From positions 36,540,701 through 36,604,700 of the forward strand of contig OW799235.1 of the NCBI GenBank assembly GCA_941918925.1: a DNA stretch of 64,000 nt. Direction: 5' to 3'. The first letter of the stretch is position 1; the number at the start of each line of letters is the position of its first letter. This document shows, piece by piece, positions 46,101 to 57,180 of the stretch. This DNA comes from Phyto melanocephala (Eukaryota; Arthropoda; Insecta; Diptera; Rhinophoridae). The translations under genes and the position numbers were made by a program. Below the pieces are notes generated by a model. That model ran no database searches. It was not told the origin of the DNA and worked only from the letters and a program-made list of their open reading frames with translations.

Positions 46101-46320
46101 AATGTTGTACGCCATATTGTATTACTATATCTGACACTATATTTGATTTTGAAAGTTTATATAGTTAACTGTATTCTACAAGTCAAGAAAAAATTATCTC
46201 CCCTTTTGTTTGGGACACCATATTGGATTTTAAGTTTTTCATAGTTTACTGTGCTCTATTGGTCAAGCGCTTCATTTGATAACAATGTTATGGGGGTGAA
46301 ATACGTATATAAGTTTTATT
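46101..46320 (-). repeat. HINE-B long form, internal part
   Basis: ACGCCATATTGTATTACTAT, TTTATATAGTTAACTGTATT, CTACAAGTCAAG and GCGCTTCATTTGATAACAAT, the reverse of 62490-62590. Confidence 0.65.
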
Positions 46321-46616
46321 ATTCTTTATAATGATTTTATCCGCTTAAAAACATCCCATCATAAACTTGTAAAATATTTTAACGTTTGTAGGAATTAATA
46401 ATTGAAAAAAAAACGTTTAAATGGGCCGAAATTTAGATGATAGCTCAACGAGATTTTAATGTACTCAGAGCGTTAAGAAAGCGGTCCATTTTAAAGGTGA
46501 TTAAGTAAAATAAAGAGCAAAAGATAACCACAGATTTGTTCGCATAATAAATACAATATTTAAAAAAGTGAACTGTTTTGAATTTAATTAGTTCATATTA
46601 TCGTGAGTTCACTGTA

Positions 46617-47889
46617 TTATGTGCACATACACATTTTTTATAAGTATGTATGCATGCATGTACCCATTATGTATTATTTTTTTTTTTACATATTTTCTTT
46701 TACGTTCTTTTTTCATTCTTCACTTGCTTGATTATTGTTTTAACGTTCATATTAATGTGGATTTTTTGTTAATTAGTTGTGTATTTTCTTAATTAACACA
46801 AGTATGATACTAAAATTAAAATACAAATCCAACCATTTGCTCGCCAGTATTATGGTTTATTTATATGAAAGTGTAATTTAGAACATTTTTAAAGAGCAAT
46901 TTTATTACAATTACAAATGTTTGAAGCTTTGAATTATAATGCGATTAATTTACATAAAAATACGCTCTCTTGCTAAATTTTAATTCTACGAAGTTTTCAA
47001 TTGTTTTCTTATTTAATAAGTTTATTAAAGTATTTAAGATATTTTCTATTTAAATCATATTACATACATATTTACATACTTTAAGAATTAAATTCTGTAT
47101 ACTTTTTACGAATGCTATACTTTTTGTTTTATTTCCACTGGATTGTATAGAATTCATTAAATTACACAGAAGTGAAAGAAATATTAAATAATAAAATTTT
47201 TAATATATAAAAAAAATATTGGAATCGTATATGAATGTACATCAGGGGAAATAAAGAGTTAAAATATACAAAAATAATGGTAATGTATTAAGTTTAAAAA
47301 TGTAAAAAATGTGGTATTTTCCTTTCTCGAAAAAAATTATAATTTTCTGACCTCGTATAAGGAAAGTTTAATTTTTTTTAATTTAATTAATTTAATTTTT
47401 TTTAATTCTTTTAAAAAAATGTAGTCTGTCTTTATTTATGGCAAAAAAAGGTTAGCAGTTTGTTTGCTTAATGTTTATAGGTGTACGAATTTTTTTTAGA
47501 AATTTAATTTTTTTTATATTGTCATTGTATTATATTTTGTCTTCTTTTCTCTTCTTCGCGCACATCGAGCACCACCAAAAATTTATGTTTCACTATATGT
47601 TACTGAATGATAAGCAACCGAATAGACCATTAGAGCGAAGAGTGTAGTGACGACTATGAACAATTGATTCGTTACCAAAAAAAAAAAATTTTTCGAAAAC
47701 TTACATAGTTTGAAAATTTCTCGACCAAGTATCACAGTATAAACGTAAGATGGGCCATTTATAGGTTTAAACTTGAACCAGAATATCCGGCAAAACTTAT
47801 GTCATTCTATTCTGTTACAAAATTCAGTATTTATTATTAGTATTTATTTATTATCTTCGCTGAACGAAATGAATCGATTTATGCTTGAG
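46617..47889. other. Unassigned AT-rich DNA
   Basis: No gene recognised. The right part (from about 47640) may be decayed N-terminal mariner flank. Confidence 0.4.
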
Positions 47890-48215
47890 CAATGTTATTA
47901 TTTATTGAAAATTAATTTCCAAAACAATGACAATTAATCGGAAGTTGCACTAAAATGTTGTACAAAATTTGGTCGCAGAGAAAGCCCAACAATGCCCGAT
48001 ATACGCAAGTAGATTGATAAAGTTCGTGAAATGGTTTCATTGTTGATGCGCTAAGACGAAAGCGTAATTGCAAAGGGCGTACACGCGATAATATCAAAGC
48101 TGTGGCTGAGAATGTGCGAGAGTATCCATAAACATCAGGTCGTCATCGTTCTCAAGAATTGAACATTGCACGCACCACTTTACGTCGATTGAAAAATTGG
48201 TCCAATTGAATGGGT
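47890..48215 (+). pseudogene. Mariner N-terminal relic
   Basis: Mixed frames read GRRESPTMPDIRK, IDKVREM, RKRNCKGRTRDNIKAVAENV, YPxTSGRHRSQELNIARTTL and RRLKNW, the second HTH and linker of the DUF4817-type mariner N-terminus. Stops occur in each frame, and no catalytic domain follows. Confidence 0.75.
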
Positions 48216-48339
48216 TATTGTGTGGCTAGCTGCGGTAGCCATATAAATAAAATAACATTTTATTTCTGACGGAACAATTGTTCTTCACAACAAAAAATTT
48301 TTTGTTTTACTGCATTTATAAATTTATACTCTTAAATGG

Positions 48340-48790
48340 CCTACGCTATATACGAAAACTATAGCAAGTAGAAGCGAGTTGTACATAAGATATGCATAAT
48401 TGAATATCAAGTTGAATTAAAACATGTAACCGTTCACTGTCACGTACATAAACACAACCATTTTGCTTTATTATTTTCGACGCCAAAATAAATTTTTAAT
48501 TTTTCTCTCGTTAGCTATATTCTACTAATCAAGCACATTCATTTAATACTGATGGGGCTAAGAAAAAATTTCACCCATTTTATTTCAAAAGCCATCTTAG
48601 ACATTTCACCTTGTCATAGCTGTTGTCTTCTACTGGTCAACCTCTTTTATATGATATCTATATTGAGAAGGTTGAAGGGATACATTTTCATATACTTAAT
48701 TCGCACACATATACATATATATTGTTGTAAGCCATTTTGTAGTGGCAGCCATCTTGAATCTTAAAAATTTATACAGTGTATTATATTTTT
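48340..48790 (-). repeat. HINE-B long form, internal part
   Basis: Two tandem echoes of the GACGCCA...ATTTTT...CTACTAATCAAGC...TTCATTTAATACTGATGGGG unit (48480-48560 and 48580-48670). A third GCCATCTTGAATCTTAAAA lies at 48746. Reverse of the 62490-62600 region, repeated. Confidence 0.6.
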
Positions 48791-48902
48791 CTAACTAAGC
48801 AATTTTGTTTGACTTGAATATCGCTTCTCTCTGTTGTCCAGAATCTGAAAAAAATTATTTTGTTTTTAAAATTAGGAGAAACAGTTGTCTATTTGTGCCT
48901 AT

Positions 48903-49280
48903 AAAGGGAGATTAAGTTTTAAGAGCCGAAGTTGAATACGAACCACACCTAAACGTCAAGTTTTTTTCCGCATTTCGTTTGGCATTTCTCTATTTCAGAC
49001 TAACACAATTTGAACCATGGAAAGATACACAATCGAGCAATGCGTTAAAGTTATTCAAACTTATTATGATAATGGGCGTTTAAATTAAAATGCATTTCGT
49101 GCACTTCGTGACTCTTTTGGTCAACATAATCGTTCGAATTCGTCCACAATCGGGAGAATTGTGAAAAATATCTACATAAATTTCAGTATAAAAGGTCTGT
49201 GTGAAATGTGAAAACATCTGTGAATGCGTTCTTTAGTTCGTTAAACGGAAAACATTGCTGTTTTTCGCGATTTGAACTTT
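48903..49280 (+). pseudogene. Deleted mariner, third copy (N-terminal half)
   Basis: A decayed left end (AAGGGAGATTAAGTTTTAAG), then ATG at 49018 with MERYTIEQCVKVIQTYYDNG, followed with one stop by FRALRDSFGQHNRSNSSTIG and RIVKN. It shares the same unusual junction to the GKHCCFSR-like tail as the 19531 copy, so both descend from one deleted ancestor. The right end is lost. Confidence 0.75.
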
Positions 49281-49689
49281 TTACCGATATATTTTTCTCA
49301 GCAATAAATATCGGGATTACATCTTATATTTTTATGTCCTTGGCGTGACTAAAAATTATTTAGGAGCATTATTAACATGGTATCTATATAAATAATATAT
49401 TTTTTTAATAATTTTAATATTCGAATTTCTTTTACTTTATAAATTTTATTTCAAAGTTTTTTAAATATTTTTAAAGAATATTTTTGCCTATAACTCTACG
49501 AATTAGTGACTGATTTATCCAAAATGAAACGGCTTGACCAGTAGTAGGCGTCAAAGTGTGCTGCTTAACTATATTTCCGGGTATTTTAATAAAATTTACC
49601 AGAAAACAGTTCAGTTCAGTTCATCATCTAATACATTTTAGTTTTCTGTTTTATTATCTTTTAGTTTCATTGATAGAAGAATATGAGAG
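49281..49689. other. Unassigned AT-rich DNA
   Basis: Nothing recognised. Confidence 0.4.
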
Positions 49690-50500
49690 AAGTTAGCGTT
49701 AAAGTTGCCGTGTCAAAGTAATTTCTGCTAATGATTTATTCTTCATAATTTATTGTTCCAATATCTTTGTCCATGGAGAAATTTTATCAATTTAAGGCAA
49801 CACGTTGTATGGAAGGTGAAAGTTATAGCGGGCGTGTCACCTCCATTTTCTTGCATTATAATAACATTAACCAAGAAGATATAAAGGCGAAATTTAATCA
49901 TCATATATCTAATTATGTTGCTTTAATGATCATTTAAAATTCATCAATAGTAGAAGTGAACAGTAGAAGTGGGCGATAAATTCGGTATGCCAAAGTAGTT
50001 TGCGCTAATAAATTCAACTTAAATATTTTAATATGGAGGTTTTTATTTTACAAAAATCTTTTCAAAAAAATATCTTTGGAGAAATTATATGAATTTATGA
50101 TAAAACTTAACTTTAGAGGAAGGCATTAAAATGGGCTTTATCGCTCAATGCGTTTAGACACAATTTCATTTCATTCGATATAAAAAAGACATTTTTTTAC
50201 TTACTCTTATATTACAAACAATTACACTCTTATTAATTCCGATTTAGCCCTTTTTTAATACCAAATATTCCTTATGTATGAAATATATTCTGGCAAAATT
50301 TTCGCCGCCTAACTTTTTTGGTACGAGCTGTATCGTGGTTTCAGCAGACGGATAAATGGCCGCACATAGCTAATAAAATGTAACCAGGACTCAGAAAATA
50401 TTTACTTTATGGGGTCTAAAGTGGATACTTTGGTGTGTTACAAAGGAGTGACAAAATGAATGCACCCCCGAAACCATTGTTTTGGTGGTGGGTATACAAA
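49690..50500 (-). repeat. HINE-A, 5' part and modules
   Basis: Reverse of the standard layout: modules at 49700-50130, AAGTTAGGCGGCG-like and CGAACCGAAAAAGC-like sequence near 50310-50330, CCCCATAAAGTAAATA (50405-50420 reversed), ending TTTTGGTGGTGGGTATA at about 50494. Confidence 0.75.
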
Positions 50501-52059
50501 TATTTGTTATATAAAGTGTTTATAGAATGAAAACCCATGTAAATGAAACACAACAAATATAAATGTTTTGAATGGTACGCCTTTATTTTTTTTATAAAAA
50601 TATCCTACCATTTGTATTCAAGAAATATAAATAACATAGACAGTGGCTTCGTTAGTAAGAAGAGGTAAATGGATGTTTTGTATTTTTACAACAGTTCCTT
50701 TATTTTTATTATTATTATTATAATATTTATTCGAACGTTACATGTACATTCTCTAATACCAATAGATTCAAAAATGTATATTTTTTCCACTCATAACTGA
50801 CATTTATGTTCACAATTTATTTGATAAATTTCACACATTCATAACAAAAAAAAGTACAAACACACATATTTATATAAGTTGATGGATGTATATTCGTATT
50901 TATAAAATATCTCAAAAATACACGAAAAAAAGCAAAACAAACAAATACTTAGATGCCAACAAAAAGTGAAATGAAAAGAATAGTAGATGTTGTAAATGAT
51001 ATACATACATACATAACAGCAGATACAGATACGAAAATTTACAGCTAATACAAACTAAAGTATGTTCTCTGGAAGCTGTAATATATATAGCTGAGTAAAA
51101 ATATCCCTATGAATATGTACTTAAAGACTATGTAGGTATGTATGTCTATGTGTATGCATATACTTACATATATTTGTATATATATTATTTTGTTCGTCTT
51201 GAAATGGTTCATATATTCGATTCGATTATTGATTGTAATAAATTATTTTGGATTAGGCTCTTATATCTTCTTTTTTTTGGCAGACAGCCTTTTAGTTCTG
51301 GATCCTTTACGTATTCCTTCCACTTTATTTTATAACGACGATATTGTCATCGAAACGTCTCTGTGCTGGCCTCTGCCTTTTTAAGTTCTTTACTTGTATA
51401 TACATATGTATGTGTGTTGTGTGATGTAACGACACAAATTGACTATAACGAGACATATAATCACCAATGGATTTTAAGATTATTACTAAAATCAATTTTA
51501 ATGCATTATTAGTTCTAGATAGTAAATTTTATATTGTATTTATGTGTGTTTACATTCATATCAAACCGTACAAACATACATACGTACATATACAGATGAA
51601 AATACTTTTAATCAGGAACAGTGGTTTTTTTGTAGAAAATAATCGATTATTCTATAATGTCTTTTTGATTATATTTTTTAAAACATTATACGATTTAGTT
51701 GCAATAAACCAATTAAATGCTAAGAAATATAATGTAAAAATAACATTCAGTAGCCGGCTGTAGTCCACCGCCTGACGTTTTACCTCGAGCCGCCGACGAA
51801 GTATAACTTTCTTTGGTTAAGTTCGATTTAATACAAGGCATATTAATTCATCAGATAATTGCAGTTCGGAGAGAATATTCTAGTTTATATTTTTTATATA
51901 TAAAGCTTGACATTTAAAATAAATGAGAGAGGAAAGAAAATTGTTTTCTATCTATAGACTTTGACAGCTAAAATTTTAAATAAGTGACGAAAAAAAAAGT
52001 CAGCTGTTCAAATATGAGTACCTGATGAAATAATATGCCTTAGATTTAATATTAGTTTA
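50501..52059. other. Unassigned AT-rich DNA
   Basis: Contains CATACATAC and ATATATGTATG-type simple repeats. Open frames here are rich in Tyr, Ile and Phe and look like chance. Confidence 0.4.
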
Positions 52060-52295
52060 TTTGTTTATGAAAATTGTTTTATTAACCCCATCAATACCGC
52101 ATGAAAAACCTTAACTAATAGAATACAATAAATAATGTAAAAATTCCAAATGTATGATGGCGTCTGAATTAAAAAAGCAAATTGTTGAAAACGTTAAATC
52201 TGAATTCTAGGGTAAGCAATGATATGGTCACTATACATACCCATGTACATGATGGCTACGGGTAATATTAGATTCGCCATGGCCGAATAAAGTAT
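52060..52295 (+). repeat. HINE-B long form, 3' part
   Basis: TTAACCCCATCAATACCGCA, ATGATGGCGTCTGAATT, TACATACCCATGTACATGAT and a decayed hairpin ATTCGCCATGGCCGAAT (52273-52289). Matches 62480-62690. Confidence 0.7.
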
Positions 52296-52830
52296 TGTTA
52301 ATAGTGTGGCGTTTGGTTACATTAGCTAGAAACCCACGCTGACGACATTTCAGCTTCTAATATCTATTTTTCTCAATTTTTGAGCTGTTGAATTTAGCTA
52401 CTTAATAGTAGATTATTCGATATTTTAGATCTAGGTTATTCCTGTCAATGCACTTCTCTAAAGTATTGTCAAATAGAGACTCCCTTATTGTTGCAAAATC
52501 TTCTACTATACAGAAATTATAGAAATTCAAGAAAAACCGTTATGCAATAGGTGAGTGTTAAAATGGGTTTGCCAAACTCATTTTCCGTTATTACAATTAC
52601 ATTGACCAATTTGCAATATTTGCAAGATCTCCAGAGTCGTACGTAAAATTCTGTAGGCTTTATAATGTTTGAAATTTTATCAATACACCAATACCTCGCT
52701 TTGAGTCGTTTCGTTTTGCGTTTTTTCGAAGTTGCGTCGCTGCTGAATTAGTACTAATTTTCACTGTGCGTCGTTAGATTTTCGAAGTTGCGTTGTTTTG
52801 GTCTTTAATTTATTTTTGAAATTTTCTTTT

Positions 52831-53690
52831 TATACCCTTCACACAGTGAAAAAGGGTATATATAGGTTTGTCATTCCGTGTGAAATTTCTACAATTTTCA
52901 TTTCCGACCCCATAAAGTATATATTTTCTGAAAGCTTATGAATAGGGGAGTCGATTAAGCTCTGTCAGTCTGTCCGTCTGACCGTCTGATCGTGTGTATG
53001 TTGAAATCAACTTTTTGAAGCCCCCAGACATCGCTTGGACCCGGGTGAGGTATTAAAATATCAGAAATATTCGGGAGTAGATCGCTATTGAAAATCAGAA
53101 ACATGGGTACATAAACACCTGAGATACATATGAGCAAAAACCCACGACCACCTCGATTTTTTTTTCACAAAAACAACATTACAACAACAACATACATACA
53201 TACAAACGTGTATACTGGTAATTGTAACCGTGGCATTGAATCCCAGCTGAGCCAAAAAAATTTTTTTTTATATTTTTTTAATTTTTTTTTTATTTTTTAT
53301 TTAATATATTATTTATATTTTTATTATTTTTTAAAAATTTTTTTTAAATTTTTTTTTATTTTTTTTTTGTTTTATATTTTTATTATTTATATTAATTATT
53401 TAAAAAAAATTTTTTTTTTTAAATTTTTGTTAAAAATTTTTTTTTGAATTTTTTTTTATATTTTTTTTTATTTTTTTTTTAAATTTTTTTTTTATTTCTT
53501 TTAACATACATACGTAAATTTATAATTTTACAATGGGATGTTTTTATATATGTGTGTTTTTTATATGCTTGTACATACATACGTATTTCATATGGGATGA
53601 ATGGTGATACAAACTACTGTTATTGCATGACTACACGTTGTGAAGGGTATATAAGATTCGGCACGGCCGAATATAGCGCTCTTACTTGTT
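52831..53690 (+). repeat. HINE-B short form, complete
   Basis: TATACCCTTCACACAGTG start, TTCCGACCCCATAAAGTATA, GGGGAGTCGATTAAGC, GTCCGTCTGACC runs, GTTGAAATCAACTTTTTGAA, CACGACCACCTCG, ATCCCAGCTGAGCC, an AT-only core at about 53255-53500, ATTTCATATGGGATGAATGG, GTTGTGAAGGGTATATAAGA, hairpin ATTCGGCACGGCCGAAT (53657-53673) and CTCTTACTTGTT end. Confidence 0.85.
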
Positions 53691-54012
53691 TTATTATTAT
53701 TTATTATTTTTTAGATGTTCGTTATTTTATCATTTTATGTACATTAATCAATTTTAAATTAACAAATTTAAAAAAAAAAGTTCACATATATTATTTATAA
53801 TGTCAATTTTGGACTTAATAAACCAATTTTGAACTCAAACTACTTCAAAAAACCAATTTTTGGCCCCTCGTACTAAAAATTTCACGGGGGCCCAAGGTTG
53901 GCACTTTCTCACAAAATTTAAGTTTGTAATAAGTATAACTTGCAAATTTGACTCAAAATATAGGACTTTGTACAAAACGAACGTTTTTAACAAGCTTTAA
54001 TACTTTACTTTT
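53691..54012. other. Spacer between the two HINE-B copies
   Basis: Presumably the remnant of the pogo-like element's middle, but no transposase motif is readable. GGCCCCTCGTACTAAAAATT and CACGGGGGCCCAAGG form a short GC-rich patch at 53860-53895. Confidence 0.4.
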
Positions 54013-54712
54013 TATACCCTTCCCACAGTGATAAAGGGTATATATAGGTTTGTCATTCCGTGTAAAATTTCTACAATTTTGATTTCCGACCCCATAGAGT
54101 ATATATTTTCTGAAAGCTTATGAATAGGGGAGTCGATTAAGCCCTGCCAGTCTGTCCGTGTGTATGTTGAAATCAACTTTTTGAAGCCCCCGACATAGGT
54201 TGGACCCAGGTAAGGTATCAAAATATCAGAAATATTGAAAATCAGAAACATCGGTACATAAACAACTGAGATATGAGCAAAAACCCACGACCACCTCGAT
54301 TTTTTTTTCACAAAAACAACATAACAACAACAACATACATACATACAAACGTGTATACTGGTTAGAGAAAACGTGGCATCGAATCCCAGCTGAGCCAAAA
54401 AAAATTTTTTTTTTAATTTTTTTTTAATTTTTTTTATTTTTTTTTATTTTTATTTAATATATTATTTATATTTTTATTATTATTTTTTTTTTTTTAAATT
54501 TTTTTTAAAATTTTTTTTTTTTTTTTTGTTTTTTTAACATACATACGTGAATTTATAATTTTACAATGGGACGTTTTTATATATGTATGTTTATATGTAT
54601 GTACGTATTTCATATGGGATGAATGGTGACACAAACCACTGTTATTGGATGACTACTCGTTGTGAAGGGTATATAAGATTCGGCATGGCCGAATATAGCA
54701 CTCTTACTTGTT
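54013..54712 (+). repeat. HINE-B short form, complete, second copy
   Basis: Same order as 52831-53690 and very similar, but with a shorter AT core (about 54395-54535) and a 5' deletion in the GTCCGTC run. Ends GATTCGGCATGGCCGAATAT, AGCACTCTTACTTGTT. Confidence 0.85.
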
Positions 54713-54779
54713 TTTTCTAAAATATGGCAACGACTTTTATTTCTACATTATTGAGCCATGCCATAAAAACTCGGAGATT

Positions 54780-55139
54780 CCCTTTCTAATTGAGACTGAC
54801 ATAAATGAATTGCTAACCTCGCACAACCAAGAATTGTCTAATGAAGAACTATTGCAACTGGAATTGCAATTTGCTAATGAAGATGACAGTGACCATTCAA
54901 TAGAAATCTCCGAAGAATTTGACCTCCAAACGAATTTCCAAAGCGATGTGTTTGATTGACGAAGCTATGGAGATATTTTTAAAAAAGTGTCCCAGACGGT
55001 AGCTACGAATATCAATTGCTACAAGAAAATTTATTTTACGTTGAAAAAAAAAAAGCTGTTCAGCAAACATTGAACCAATTTTTTGTGAAAGAAAACCGAC
55101 TTACGACAACATCCACTATGGACTCATCAGCCAGTGATT
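54780..55139 (+). pseudogene. pogo/Tigger transposase C-terminal relic
   Basis: Reads LIETDINELLTSHNQELSNE then ELLQLELQFANEDDSD, the acidic LLxSHxxELTNEDLxxLE tail typical of Tigger/jerky-type proteins, up to a stop at 54957-54959. After a frameshift it continues with EAMEIFKK..., KKKAVQQTLNQFFVKEN and a stop near 55139; the QTTLxxFF end is also typical. The CENP-B DNA-binding and DDE domains are gone. Confidence 0.75.
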
Positions 55140-55945
55140 AATTTTTGTTTTGTTTTTTATTAATTAATTGAATATTTTATTTTCTTTGAATTTGGTTTTT
55201 TTTTTGTTTTTTGTATGTATGTAATAAAATTTTATTATTTTTTTTTTATATGTTTACTTTGTTCAATTTTCTTTTTAAAAAGTAGTATTTTCGTAACCCT
55301 GGAACCTATCTTCGATCTTTACATGGTTTGCTATAGAAAATCATAATTCACTTTGCGTCGTTTCAATTTGCGTCGCGTTTTTTGGGAACGTAACCACGAC
55401 GCAAAGTGAGGTATTGGTGTAGTTCATTTTGCAGGAAGTTGGCGTTAAGGTAGGAGTGTCAAAGTAACTTATGATAGTGAATTCAACTTAGACATACAGT
55501 CAACAATATGGAGTCCTCATATCTTCTAAAATCTTTGTCGAGATAGAAAACATATGAATTTAAGAAGAAGTGTAGGCGTGTAGTATTTTTAACAAATTTG
55601 AATATGATTTGTCATTTGCTTTATGAGCTTTTAAATTTATACTAGTAGCAGATTGTGTCATATGTGAGAGGCGGGCATTAAAATATGCATGTCAAAGTAA
55701 TTTCTGATAATAAATTCTACTTAGATATTGAAACACAGATACCATTATTCTCTAAAATCTTTGTCCATAGGAAAACTATATATATATAGGAAAAATCATT
55801 TAATGCGAGGTAGGCGTTAAAGTGGGCTTATCACCTTTTTTTCCACCTTCTAAGAATATACACTAAGAAGCTTATTTGCAAAGTTTCAGCATAATTAATG
55901 TAATAATTCTTAGTTATTCCTAAAACGAATAATTACCTTCCAACA

Positions 55946-56640
55946 GGTGGTCCAACTAAAACGCACAGTCTCGAGGAAAGGAGAGTCCTTTGGAAGGATC
56001 GAAGGCTGATTGAAGCCACGAACAGAGAATCGGAAACGACAAGGATAACACATACCATGCTAAGGTGGCAGGACAGATGGGACAGCGAATCACGAGGCAG
56101 ATGAATAGCGAGGCTGATAACAGATCTCGTTAAATGGGTAAGCAGAAAGCATGGCGAAATAAACTATTTCGTGACACAGATGTTTTCTGGACATGGATAT
56201 TTCCTACATTACCTACACAAGATGGGAAAGGTAAACACAGGAACCTGTATGTATGGAGGCAACTGCATAGATGATGCAGAGCACATTTTCTTTAAGTGTG
56301 AGAGATGGAGTGTGGAATGACACAACTTAGAGAAAATCGTAGGGGGAAATATCCACGGAAAATATCGTGGATCTCTTGATAGAAAATGATACTAAATGGA
56401 AACACGTGGCAACATATGGTGAAAGGCTACTACATGCGAGAAAGCGGGACCTAGACGTAGGCATAACGACGGCTGTTCGATAGAAACAGAAGAGGAGCCC
56501 CGCCCTGAAGCAATGCGAAAGCGGTTCCAGGGTGGAGAACGGCTCGAAAAAGGGGGGTTTTTAGTGAATGCAAGCTCCACATACCAGAACTGTGACCACA
56601 GTATCTGAGATGCGTCAGGCATTTTCCTCTCCTCTTCCCG
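55946..56640 (+). pseudogene. R1-like LINE ORF2 C-terminal relic
   Basis: ERRVLWKDRRLIEATNRESE, TMLRWQDRWDSESRGR, then TQMFSGHGYFLHYLHKMGKV, CMYGGNCIDDAEHIFFKCER, the CxxC..H...C tail after the RT of R1-clade LINEs, with SGHG/TGHG and DAEH motifs. A stop follows at R-W-S-V-E, and later frames keep traces (GPRRRHNDGCSIETEE). Marked by clearly lower AT content than the surroundings. No RT attached. Confidence 0.8.
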
Positions 56641-56839
56641 AAAAAAATGGCTAATTAACATTGCTACGATGTCAGAGAATACCGCAATTAATTTTCTCGC
56701 ACAAAAGGGTCATTGTTTCATTTTTGTCTGCTTAACCATCCAATCGGCGTATCAAAGGCGCTTGAAGTAAACTTCAGCTCCGGAGTCAATTGAACCTTTT
56801 AAGCGTGTTAGTTAAAATCTTTTTTCAAAATTCTTATCA
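56641..56839. other. Unassigned DNA
   Basis: Short stretch between the LINE relic and the mariner relic. Nothing recognised. Confidence 0.4.
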
Positions 56840-57180
56840 TTGATGTTCGTGAGATGTTTAATTGTTGGATACGACGAAAAGTCGAGGTTGATGGTTCTTC
56901 TGTCATACTACCGAGAACAAAAGCAATGTTTTCCGCAGATCGAACTGGACAAGCATAAATAGGTGTTTCAAAATTTCTTGCTGACCTAGATTGCTGAAAT
57001 TTGCAAACAATTCTCCCGATTATATTAACATTTGATCATTTATACTGATGAAAAAAAAATATCACAAAAAGCACGAAATGCATTTCGATTTGAACGGCAA
57101 TTTTTGTTAAATTTCTTAACAATATTAACGCACTGCTCAGGTATGTACCTCTCCATGGTTGAATTTGTCAAACACTGAAA
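56840..57180 (-). pseudogene. Deleted mariner, fourth copy
   Basis: Right edge CTCTCCATGGTTGAATTTGT carries the reversed ATG of the transposase. The sequence back to about 57000 is the reversed N-terminal code (ATGCATTTCGATTTGAACGG, TCTCCCGATTATATTAACAT) as in the 36597 copy, and 56875-56960 also parallels 36805-36880. Terminal repeats not found. Confidence 0.65.

Larger units (their letters stand above)
44928..46614. mobile_element. pogo/Tigger-like element, older, with insertions
   Basis: CAGTCGCGATAATATGAAC at 44928 and the inverse GTTCATATTATCGTGAGTTC plus ACTG ending at 46614, flanked by TA (44926-44927, 46615-46616); the left repeat lacks 5 bp relative to the right. Near the right end a decayed frame reads RALRKRSILK and, with breaks, EQKITTDLFA (about 46470-46540), like the QTTLxxFF tail of pogo transposases. 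The centre is occupied by a LINE fragment and HINE pieces. Confidence 0.6.
52686..55419 (+). mobile_element. pogo/Tigger-like element with two HINE-B insertions
   Basis: Terminal repeats CACCAATACCTCGCTTTGAG (52686) and the inverse ending at 55419 (24 bp, two mismatches), flanked by TA (52684-52685, 55420-55421). Subterminal GTTGCGTCGC / TGCGTCGT motifs recur near both ends. The only transposase code left is the C-terminus (54780-55139). HINE-B copies at 52831-53690 and 54013-54712 account for about 1.56 kb of the 2.73 kb. Confidence 0.8.
52440..55900 (-). repeat. HINE-A remnant split by a pogo-like element
   Basis: Left part (52440-52683) ends CTTTATAATGTTTGAAATTT, and the right part (55422-55900) resumes GGAAGTTGGCGTTAAGGTAG, TGTCAAAGTAACTT and further modules to 55900. 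The order equals that of the uninterrupted reverse HINE-A near 49930-49990. Neither the hairpin nor the TATACCC end is retained. Confidence 0.7.

Noticed and set aside
53130..53447. 105-residue Phe/Tyr/Ile-rich frame resembling a membrane protein
   Set aside because: Produced by the AT-only core of a HINE-B copy.
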